A DNA stretch of 8,023 nucleotides from an uncultured Sutterella sp. GTDB taxonomy: Bacteria > Pseudomonadota > Gammaproteobacteria > Burkholderiales > Burkholderiaceae_F. The stretch is from the NCBI GenBank assembly GCA_905212345.1, contig CAJMEC010000062.1, positions 1-8,023 on the forward strand, read 5' to 3'. Every line of letters starts with the position of its first letter. Positions within the stretch are counted from its first letter, which is position 1. A program made the translations under genes and the position numbers. This document shows positions 1-6,572 of the stretch, piece by piece. The notes beneath the pieces are model-generated. The model saw only the letters and a program-made list of their open reading frames with translations. It did not search any database and was not told where the DNA came from.

Positions 1-652
1 GGTGTGACGACGAGCATTGGCATCAAAGGGGCTTTTTCTCACCAAACGATGCACACCCGTTTCCGTGCGAAGCATCCCGTAAGCGTAATCGCCCTGAATA
101 TAAATCGTGCAGCCCTTGATACCGGCCACTTCACCTTCGGTTTCTTCCTGCAATTCAACCGTAAAGCCTTTTCGCTCACCGTAGTGCAGGTACATGCGCT
201 CGAGCATGCTCGCCCAATCTTGAGCTTCGGTGCCGCCGGCGCCCGCCTGAATTTCCAAATAGCAGTTGGCAGAATCCATCGGCTGATTAAACATCCGCTG
301 GAATTCCAATTTTTCAACAGATTTTTCTAACTCGAAAACGTCTCCGCCCACCGCTTCAACGGTTGGATAATCTTCTTCGGCCATGGATAACTCGAAGAGT
401 TCGGCCGCGTCATTGACACCGGCTGTAAGCGTTTTGAAAGCGCCCACCGTGTCATCGAGACGTTTCTTTTCTTTACTGACTTTTTGCGCGTTTTCCGGAT
501 TGTCCCAAAGCGCAGGATTTTCCATTTCGCGATTGACTTCTTCTAACCGGCGTTCCTGTCGGTCGATGTCAAAGATACCCCCTCAGCTCAACCAATCGAG
601 CTGTGAGGTCAGAGATCTTGGCCTCAATTTGGTTTATACGCTCAGCGTCCAT
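1..652 (-). CDS. prfB: Peptide chain release factor 2 (RF2), 3' end beyond window, programmed +1 frameshift
   Basis: RF2 recognises UGA and UAA stop codons in the ribosomal A site and triggers peptide release. Translation starts at ATG 652-650, preceded by a purine-rich AAGGGA (661-656). It runs 27 codons (MDAERINQIEAK...) to an in-frame TGA at 571-569. A +1 shift at CTT continues into DIDRQERRLEE and stays open to the window edge, giving 217 residues of a family usually about 365 long. Visible family marks are QAGAGGTEAQDW, the stop-codon-reading tripeptide S-P-F at residues 207-209 (in VRKSPFDANARRHT) and LRTETGVHRL just before it. The catalytic GGQ loop lies beyond the left edge and cannot be checked. 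The gene begins 37 bp after the spermidine-synthase-like gene on the same strand, so cotranscription is possible. Identification is firm; the split reading frame is normal recoding and not a sign of a pseudogene. Confidence 0.97.
568..583 (-). promoter_or_regulatory. prfB: RF2 programmed +1 frameshift site (autoregulatory recoding element)
   Basis: The minus strand reads AGG GGG TAT CTT TGA C. This is the canonical prfB arrangement: an internal Shine-Dalgarno-like AGGGGG three nucleotides before the slippery CTT codon, then an in-frame TGA followed by C, a poor termination context. In the known mechanism, low RF2 lets the ribosome pause at UGA and slip +1, while abundant RF2 terminates after a short peptide, here 27 residues. 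The frame after the shift matches RF2 without interruption. Function is inferred from the match to the established element. Confidence 0.96.
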
Positions 653-689
653 ATTTCCCTTGAAGAAATAAAAGTGTTGAAATGTTTGA

Positions 690-1466
690 TTATAAAGAAA
701 TTACAGGTTCTTTGAACGTAGGATTAAGCGCTTTGAGCCCATTAACCCAACGAATGCATCCAAGCTTCCACCGGGCTCGAAGCATTTGGGCGCGCTCGTA
801 GAGTTCATCGACGGTGGTCTCAAGCTTGTCACCAGCAAAAGCCAATACCACCCGATTGCCCTCGTCAATTTCCGGCATAACGAGTGTACGGCCGGCGAAA
901 GCTTCGTTAATGGCTTCAAAACTTTTATCAAAACGACTGCCGAAAAGATTAAAACTGGCAACCGATCCTTTTTTGTTCATCGCGCGGCGGCACAAGCGAT
1001 AAAAGTCCACATCATCGTAAACCGGTCCACGCGCTTGTTCGTCATAAATATCCACCTGCAGCCAGTCACAAGGATTAAAGTCCTTACGGGCCGCGATGAA
1101 TTCTTTCGCATCGGCCAAATGAATGTCGAGTCTCTCATCGGGCATCGGACATTTAAACCATTGCTGAGCACTCATCACGACATTGGGTGAAATCTCCGCC
1201 ACATCAATCCGAGCCTTGGTGTATTTCCAACAAAATTTGGTAAGCGACGCTGCCCCCAAGCCCAGTTGAACAATCTGACCGGGTTCTGGGTAGAAAAGCC
1301 CACAGGCCATCATTTGTCTCGGGTATTCCAATACTAATTCAAAAGGTCGGCCGACTTTCATGGCGCCCTGAATCCAAGGCGAACCAAAATGCAGGTAACG
1401 AAAGCCTTCCTCTTCGGAGAAAAAGAGATTGGGACAGGGATCGGTGTCGTGACGGTGTTTTTTCAT
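690..1466 (-). CDS. Spermidine-synthase-like protein (SAM/dcSAM-binding Rossmann fold), substrate uncertain
   Basis: This 258-residue protein resembles the spermine/spermidine synthase (SpeE-like) branch of class I methyltransferase-fold enzymes, probably cytosolic as no signal or membrane segment is visible. The N-terminal part (FRYLHFGSPWIQGAMKVGRP, then ELVLEYPRQMMA at residues 43-54) corresponds to the small beta domain and the helix carrying YHEM in true SpeE, here changed to YPRQ. The nucleotide-binding loop is QLGLGAASL (67-75) in place of GGGDG. E91 ends the next strand, as expected for the ribose-binding acid, and D119-A120 fits the adenine-contacting position. The catalytic segment DSSDPxGP is replaced by D139-I-Y-D142 followed by EQARGP. 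The family is fairly clear, but altered substrate motifs make polyamine synthesis doubtful; another aminopropyl- or methyl-transfer reaction is possible. Start ATG 1466 has no strong ribosome binding site. The stop TAA lies 37 bp before prfB. Confidence 0.75.
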   Translation of the reverse strand: MKKHRHDTDPCPNLFFSEEEGFRYLHFGSPWIQGAMKVGRPFELVLEYPRQMMACGLFYPEPGQIVQLGLGAASLTKFCWKYTKARIDVAEISPNVVMSAQQWFKCPMPDERLDIHLADAKEFIAARKDFNPCDWLQVDIYDEQARGPVYDDVDFYRLCRRAMNKKGSVASFNLFGSRFDKSFEAINEAFAGRTLVMPEIDEGNRVVLAFAGDKLETTVDELYERAQMLRARWKLGCIRWVNGLKALNPTFKEPVISL

Positions 1467-1639
1467 GGCAAGGCAGATAAAAATTTTTGCATTATTTTAG
1501 CGCCGAACGCCTAATTTACAGGCAGTTCATAGCATAACGATAAGAAAATAATTTTGATTTTTCTCATCAATTTTTACCGACTGCCCCCGATAGAATCAAT
1601 GCCCTTTGTATAACCTCCCACTAAATGAAAGGATAAGAA
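1467..1639. promoter_or_regulatory. Divergent intergenic region between spermidine-synthase-like gene and autotransporter
   Basis: This AT-rich 173-bp gap must hold the start signals for both flanking genes. On the plus strand, possible -10 boxes are TAGAAT (1591-1596) and TATAAC (1609-1614), neither with a convincing -35 at 16-18 bp. On the minus strand, TAAAAT (1499-1494) is a possible -10 with a poor -35. An imperfect operator-like inverted repeat TTGAT-7 nt-ATCAA lies at 1554-1570. The autotransporter ribosome binding site AAAGGA is at 1628-1633. Individual promoter assignments are weak. Confidence 0.35.
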
Positions 1640-3889
1640 GTGGCTACTATCCAAAACCACCTCCTCTCTTTTAGCGTGCTGGCTCTTCTCAATGCTCACC
1701 TACCGGCGAGTCTTGCTCACACGCACCTCAATCTTTCTTCCAAACAACTGACAATCCACGACTTCACCGACTACGACGGCGTTTTTGTCTATAAAGACAT
1801 TGAAGGCGATGCAACGCTCGCAACCGATGGACACGTCAGGCTTGAATTTGAAAACTATTCGGCGATAAACGATGTTCAGGAAGATGAATGGCTTGAAACC
1901 GTCTTTTTTCGTCAAAGCGGTGGCCGACTCAATTCAGCGGATTCATTATCCATTGAGCTTAAAGCTCAAAATGTTCAATCTGCCGTGGGCATGGAAAGTA
2001 ATTTTATTGATGGCTTTATTCCCCAAAATTCCCACTATTTAAAGCTCTCCCTTAACGCTTACTCAACATCACGAACATTGGAAAATGCCGTGACTTGGGC
2101 TATTAACGATAGTGTTCTAACAAATGAGCAATTGCCTGAAGTCATTGACATCAAACTGCAAACTCAGGGACTGGCTGATGATGCGATCGCCAATGCCCTG
2201 CAAGTGTCAGAGTCGACCGTGAACTACAAAGGAACGTTGCGATTATCCGCCCAAGATCTCGATAAAAATGAAAAAGTCTATGCGTTAAAACTTTATGGCA
2301 GTCAATTTCATTTTGAAAGTTCAGGAAACTCTGTCATAAAAGGAGATGTCAGCCTAAACAAAAACTCAAAACTTTACCTTCACCTATCTAATACGAGCGA
2401 TCTTTTTGAAGGACGCATCGTCAACTCCGAATACGAAAGCACTCAGTCTCATATTGTGCTTTCTTCATCGGCTAAATGGGTCACCCATGGTGATAACGCT
2501 CTTAATCGGTTTGACTGGAAAAAAGACGGCATCCTTGACTTAACCCATGCGCAAGACACTGTTCGGATCAATAACCATAACCTCAATAGCGACTGCACCT
2601 CAACCACTCGGATTGAGAACGGTGCTATTTTGCGTGTGAATATCCGAGATTCCGACATTGGCTCCAATCACTATAAACTCGAGTTAGGCGAAGTCTCCCC
2701 CATCACTTCTGACGGCTCTCGCGTTTTCGTCGAAATCATTGATTCACGAACCGATAAAACGACCGATGAAATCAATGTGGGGTTGATTTCCGTTGAAAAT
2801 GTTGACGACAGTCACAGTAAGTTTTTTGCCGAAGCTTTGCCTTCTTATTACGAAACGGCGCTCGGCTCCTTTAAAACTCAAGGAGCGATCGGCACAGACG
2901 GACGTGACGGTTTTGTGATCACCTCCATGGTGACAGATCGCATTGGCGCATCCGGCCTCGTAAAAAATATTCTGGATTTCACCTCGGGCGCAACCGTTAC
3001 TCATGAGCAAAACGCTGACCGAGTTTTCTCCTCCGTCAGCGATCGTCTCTCACAAAGCCAAAATCGAGGTCTCTGGACAGATGTCAGAATTCAGGAGACC
3101 GAACTTAATCTTGACCACCGCTCTCGCTCTCATCGCATTGACACAAAGGCCTTAACCCTTGGCTATGATCGAAATGTCAAACTGCCGGTTATGAACGAAG
3201 GAATCGCCGGTCTTTGGCTCTCACACAGCCAAACCGATTCCGATTTAGAGGCGGCAAGTGGAGAAATTAATGAAACCGCTTTCGGTTTTTATCTTCACGG
3301 TATTACAGAGGACAATTACCGATTAATCCTTCTGGGGCATTATGGGGTTGGGGACCATTCGATCACGTCCGACGGTATTTTTGGCACGGATCTAATCCGA
3401 AAACGCTCCCACTTTAAAGAGGATACTCAAACCTATGGCGTTGGACTTTATTTCGGATTCGTTCATCCGGAACTCTCCAATGAATGGTTTTTTGAACCGT
3501 TTGTAAGCGGCTACACCTATTGGATAAAAAGAGATCCCACCAACACATTTGAAGGCGTCTCTTTTCAAACAGAAAAGGAGCATCAATCCATCACGAAGAT
3601 TGGTGTCACGGCCGGCCACCGGATAACAGGCAGCGCTCCCCTTTCGCTTTACGCCCAAGCTGCTTGGGTTCACCGCTTCGGTCAATCCATGACCCTTAAA
3701 GGACAAGAAAATGGAAATGCTGAAACCTTCAAGACGGAGAATCTGCAGGAGTCCTGGGGGTATCTGAAACTTTCCGGTCAATGGCAAATAGACCGACAGT
3801 TCGCCATCGGCGCACAGGCTTCAGCGTTTGCTTCAAAGGTAGTCAAACCAAAGTACGAAATCGGAATTAACGGCAGTTACCTGTTCTAG
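1640..3889 (+). CDS. Type Va autotransporter (signal peptide, passenger, C-terminal beta-barrel)
   Basis: This 749-residue classical autotransporter is exported by Sec and inserts its C-terminal barrel in the outer membrane to display or release the passenger. GTG 1640 is chosen because AAAGGA lies six nucleotides upstream and an in-frame TAA at 1634-1636 blocks anything further. Residues 1-26 form a hydrophobic signal peptide with likely cleavage after SLA (before H27), but its n-region has no Lys or Arg. The passenger, about 27-460, is rich in Ser, Asn, Asp and beta-type alternation and contains a single Cys (in NSDCTST). It gives no recognisable protease, esterase or adhesin motif, so its role is unknown. 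A helical linker (RVFSSVSDRLSQSQNR, 461-476) leads into a barrel of about 272 residues (478-749). The barrel has alternating aromatic strands and ends GINGSYLF; the terminal Phe is the usual assembly signal. The passenger is AT-rich (2281-2400 counts 35% GC). It stands as a lone gene, convergent with parC. Confidence 0.9.
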   Translation: MATIQNHLLSFSVLALLNAHLPASLAHTHLNLSSKQLTIHDFTDYDGVFVYKDIEGDATLATDGHVRLEFENYSAINDVQEDEWLETVFFRQSGGRLNSADSLSIELKAQNVQSAVGMESNFIDGFIPQNSHYLKLSLNAYSTSRTLENAVTWAINDSVLTNEQLPEVIDIKLQTQGLADDAIANALQVSESTVNYKGTLRLSAQDLDKNEKVYALKLYGSQFHFESSGNSVIKGDVSLNKNSKLYLHLSNTSDLFEGRIVNSEYESTQSHIVLSSSAKWVTHGDNALNRFDWKKDGILDLTHAQDTVRINNHNLNSDCTSTTRIENGAILRVNIRDSDIGSNHYKLELGEVSPITSDGSRVFVEIIDSRTDKTTDEINVGLISVENVDDSHSKFFAEALPSYYETALGSFKTQGAIGTDGRDGFVITSMVTDRIGASGLVKNILDFTSGATVTHEQNADRVFSSVSDRLSQSQNRGLWTDVRIQETELNLDHRSRSHRIDTKALTLGYDRNVKLPVMNEGIAGLWLSHSQTDSDLEAASGEINETAFGFYLHGITEDNYRLILLGHYGVGDHSITSDGIFGTDLIRKRSHFKEDTQTYGVGLYFGFVHPELSNEWFFEPFVSGYTYWIKRDPTNTFEGVSFQTEKEHQSITKIGVTAGHRITGSAPLSLYAQAAWVHRFGQSMTLKGQENGNAETFKTENLQESWGYLKLSGQWQIDRQFAIGAQASAFASKVVKPKYEIGINGSYLF

Positions 3890-3898
3890 AGACAATTC

Positions 3899-3916
3899 AG
3901 GGGGCCGGAGCCCCCT
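3899..3916. terminator. GC-rich hairpin between convergent autotransporter and parC, probable bidirectional terminator
   Basis: AGGGGGC and GCCCCCT form a perfect 7-bp stem around a CGGA tetraloop. It sits 9 bp after the autotransporter stop (3887-3889) and 9 bp after the parC stop (3928-3926, minus strand), exactly where a shared terminator would be expected. Neither side carries a strong T tract: plus strand continues ATAGTTTCG, minus strand GAATTGTC. Intrinsic termination may therefore be inefficient or aided by Rho. Confidence 0.65.
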
Positions 3917-3925
3917 ATAGTTTCG

Positions 3926-6559
3926 TTAAAAGAGTGTTTCGGATGGCTCTTGCGGAGTATCCTGACTATCCTCAGTCTGAGCTTCTTTCTTTGGTAAAGG
4001 TTTCAAATCCGTGGCTTTCCAGCGGATATCCAACTGTTTACCCTTTCTGGCTCGGTGACCCATGTGGTACTCAAGCACGGCCTTTTTCACCGCGTATTCT
4101 CTTTCCTTGCCTCCGCGGCCGATTCCGGTGACGAGCACACCCTCTGCATCAATGGGTTTAGCCAAAAGAAGCGTTTCTGTCAGATTAAGATCCATGAAAA
4201 CAACGCCCTTGCCGCCGCCCGGAAGCGTTCTTACTTCATTCATGTCATAAATGAGCAGTCGGCCTTCTTCAGACAAGCAAGCCAGGAGTGTTTGACCGTT
4301 GGCAACCACCTGAGGCGGCAGGATCTTCACGCCTTTTTCGGGTGCCTTGATGAAGTTCTTACCGGCACGAACTCGAGCAAAGAGGTCTTTAAACTGACAA
4401 ATAAAGCCCATCCCTTCACTGGTAGCCATCACCACACGATCATCAGGTTTAGCCACGCAGTAACCGATGATGTTTGTTCCCTTTTCAAGATCAATGAAAC
4501 TGTTAACCGGCAGACCGTCACCTCGAGCGCTCGGCAAATCTGAAACCGCTATGGTGTAAACGCGGCCGTTGTCGGCCACCGCCACCATTTGATCGGTTGT
4601 GCGACACTCGAACGCCACTCCAAAAGCGTCACCCATCTTATAAGTCATCACCGTCGCGTCATGGCCATGACCGGTGCGCGAGCGGACAAAGCCCTTTTGA
4701 CTGATGACAACTGTCACAGGTTCATCCAACACCGACTGGCCCATTTCCGCACGAGCGGCCTCTTCGACCAAGGTACGACGCTCATCGCCATATTCAGCGG
4801 CATCCTGAGCGATTTCCTTGGCAATGAGGTTATTCATGAGTTTTTCGGAACCAAGCAGTCTTTCAAGTGAACTCTTAGTCTTATTGAGTTCTGCCAATTC
4901 GGCTTCAATTTTGATACCCACCAACCGAGCCAATTGGCGCAGGCGAATTTCCAAAATGTCTTCGACTTGGATTTCGCTTAACGGGAAACGCGCCATCAAG
5001 GCTTCTTTGGGATCATCGGCTTCACGAATAATTGCAATCACTTCATCCAAATTCAGGTACACCAAATGACGGCCTTCTAAAATATGGATGCGTTCAACGG
5101 TCTTCGTGAGTCTAAACTGCGTGCGCCGACGGACCGTTTGCACGCGGAAAGCCAACCATTCGTTAAGAATGTCGATAAGAGCCTTCTGACGCGGCTTACC
5201 GTCTGAGCCCACCATGACAAGATTGATGGAAACGTTGCTCTCAAGACTTGTCTGAGCCAAAAGGGCGTTCACAAACTCATCGCGGTCCACGTTCTTGGTT
5301 TTCGGTTCAAACACAAGTCGCGTGGGGGTTTCCTTGTCACTTTCATCACGAACAGTATCCAAAAGCGCCAACATGGCGGCTTTAGCCTGCTGCTGTTCGG
5401 CAGACAAAGTCTTTTTACCGGGCCTGACCTTCGGATTGGTGATTTCGCCCACTTCATTTAACACGCGTTGAGCAGATGTATTGGGCGGCAACTCCGTCAC
5501 AATTAAACGCCAGTGACCGCGTTGCATTTCTTCAAACGTGTAACGTGCGCGAACCTTCAGTGTGCCGCGTCCGGTCCGGTACGCATCTCGAATATCGTCC
5601 TTTTTGCTGATAATTTGTCCGCCCATCGGAAAGTCTGGTGCGGGCAATACCGTCATGACATCATCGAGCGTTGCCTCGGGCTTATCCAAAAGCATCAGAC
5701 AGGCTGCGGCCACTTCCTTGATATTGTGCGGCGGAATTTCCGTGGCCATACCGACGGCAATACCGCTTGATCCATTCAAAAGCACAAAAGGCAAGCGCGC
5801 AGGCAGCATTTGCGGCTCTTGGAAGGCACCATCGTAGTTGGGCATAAAGTCCACCGTGCCCTCGTCAATTTCGTCGAGAAGCAGACGGGAAATCTTGGTC
5901 AGACGAGCTTCGGTGTAACGCATAGCCGCCGCGCCGTCTCCATCTCGGCTGCCGAAATTACCCTGGCCCAACACCAAGGGATAGCGCATATTAAAGTCCT
6001 GCGCCATGCGAACCATGGCGTCATAAGCAGCGGTATCGCCGTGCGGGTGGAATTTACCTAACACATCACCCACCACACGGGCGCTCTTTACCGTTTTGGC
6101 TTCCGCACGCCCCAACCCCATCTCATGCATGGCATAAAGAATGCGGCGCTGCACGGGTTTTTGACCGTCACCGATGGCAGGCAACGCACGGCCCTTCACC
6201 ACCGACATGGCGTACTCGAGATAGGCGTGGCTTGCAAAGTGGGCAAGCGTCAACTGCTCACCATCGTCACCTGAGAGCACCGGGCGGGCTTCAAGGGGTA
6301 CTGGCGTTTCCTCGGGCTCGTTTTCTTGCTCTTTGTCTTCGAGATCCTCGGCTTTTTCTGCTTGAAGAGATTCAACTGAAGATTTTTCCGAAGACAATTC
6401 TTCGCCGCTCACACCCTCGTCCTTTTCCTCAGTCACAACAACGTCTTCGGCGGGTTCCTCTGTGACTGACTCCTGCGCTTTTTGTTCTTCGTTTTGCTCA
6501 ACGTTTTCTTCGCCGAAAAGATCAGCCGAAAACAAATCATCGGTATGCTTATTGCTCAC
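3926..6559 (-). CDS. parC: DNA topoisomerase IV subunit A, with long acidic N-terminal extension
   Basis: ParC is the DNA-cleaving subunit of topoisomerase IV, which with ParE decatenates daughter chromosomes. It is 877 residues long, roughly 100 more than typical betaproteobacterial ParC. Residues 1 to about 100 are an acidic low-complexity extension; homology to E. coli ParC begins near LTLAHFASHAYLEYAM (103-118). The winged-helix cleavage domain follows with DGQKPVQRRILYAM (131-144), the quinolone-determining segment HPHGDTAAYD (171-180) and catalytic Tyr215 in AAMRYTE. The tower and coiled-coil region comes next, with the KVRPGKKTLSAEQQQ-type insert common in this class. The C-terminal beta-pinwheel includes LPGGGKG. 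The position equivalent to E. coli Ser80 is Thr176 and Glu84 is Asp180. Start is GTG 6559, supported by AAGGAG seven nucleotides upstream. ParC rather than GyrA is indicated by the adjacent parE and sequence resemblance. Confidence 0.95.
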   Translation of the reverse strand: MSNKHTDDLFSADLFGEENVEQNEEQKAQESVTEEPAEDVVVTEEKDEGVSGEELSSEKSSVESLQAEKAEDLEDKEQENEPEETPVPLEARPVLSGDDGEQLTLAHFASHAYLEYAMSVVKGRALPAIGDGQKPVQRRILYAMHEMGLGRAEAKTVKSARVVGDVLGKFHPHGDTAAYDAMVRMAQDFNMRYPLVLGQGNFGSRDGDGAAAMRYTEARLTKISRLLLDEIDEGTVDFMPNYDGAFQEPQMLPARLPFVLLNGSSGIAVGMATEIPPHNIKEVAAACLMLLDKPEATLDDVMTVLPAPDFPMGGQIISKKDDIRDAYRTGRGTLKVRARYTFEEMQRGHWRLIVTELPPNTSAQRVLNEVGEITNPKVRPGKKTLSAEQQQAKAAMLALLDTVRDESDKETPTRLVFEPKTKNVDRDEFVNALLAQTSLESNVSINLVMVGSDGKPRQKALIDILNEWLAFRVQTVRRRTQFRLTKTVERIHILEGRHLVYLNLDEVIAIIREADDPKEALMARFPLSEIQVEDILEIRLRQLARLVGIKIEAELAELNKTKSSLERLLGSEKLMNNLIAKEIAQDAAEYGDERRTLVEEAARAEMGQSVLDEPVTVVISQKGFVRSRTGHGHDATVMTYKMGDAFGVAFECRTTDQMVAVADNGRVYTIAVSDLPSARGDGLPVNSFIDLEKGTNIIGYCVAKPDDRVVMATSEGMGFICQFKDLFARVRAGKNFIKAPEKGVKILPPQVVANGQTLLACLSEEGRLLIYDMNEVRTLPGGGKGVVFMDLNLTETLLLAKPIDAEGVLVTGIGRGGKEREYAVKKAVLEYHMGHRARKGKQLDIRWKATDLKPLPKKEAQTEDSQDTPQEPSETLF

Positions 6560-6566
6560 GTCCGAT

Positions 6567-6572
6567 CTCCTT
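6567..6572 (-). promoter_or_regulatory. parC ribosome binding site overlapping the parE stop codon
   Basis: AAGGAG begins within the parE TAA stop (6573-6571) and sits seven nucleotides before GTG 6559. It settles the choice of a GTG start for parC, since no in-frame ATG follows until well inside the conserved domain. The 11-bp spacing suggests translational coupling that would keep the two topoisomerase IV subunits in balanced supply. Confidence 0.85.

Noticed and set aside
1..570. prfB as a broken gene because of the TGA
   Set aside because: The context is the exact programmed frameshift element and the downstream frame has no further stops, so it is recoding and not decay.
1625..1636. ATG-AAA-GGA-TAA as a regulatory upstream mini-ORF
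   Set aside because: It has no ribosome binding site and is only three codons long; the sequence is better explained as the AAAGGA site for GTG 1640.
4055..4543. A 162-codon open frame on the plus strand antisense to parC
   Set aside because: It lies wholly within the firmly identified parC, shows no domain or signal I recognise, and is explained by the codon pattern of the opposite strand. The same holds for the other plus-strand frames within parC, parE and prfB.
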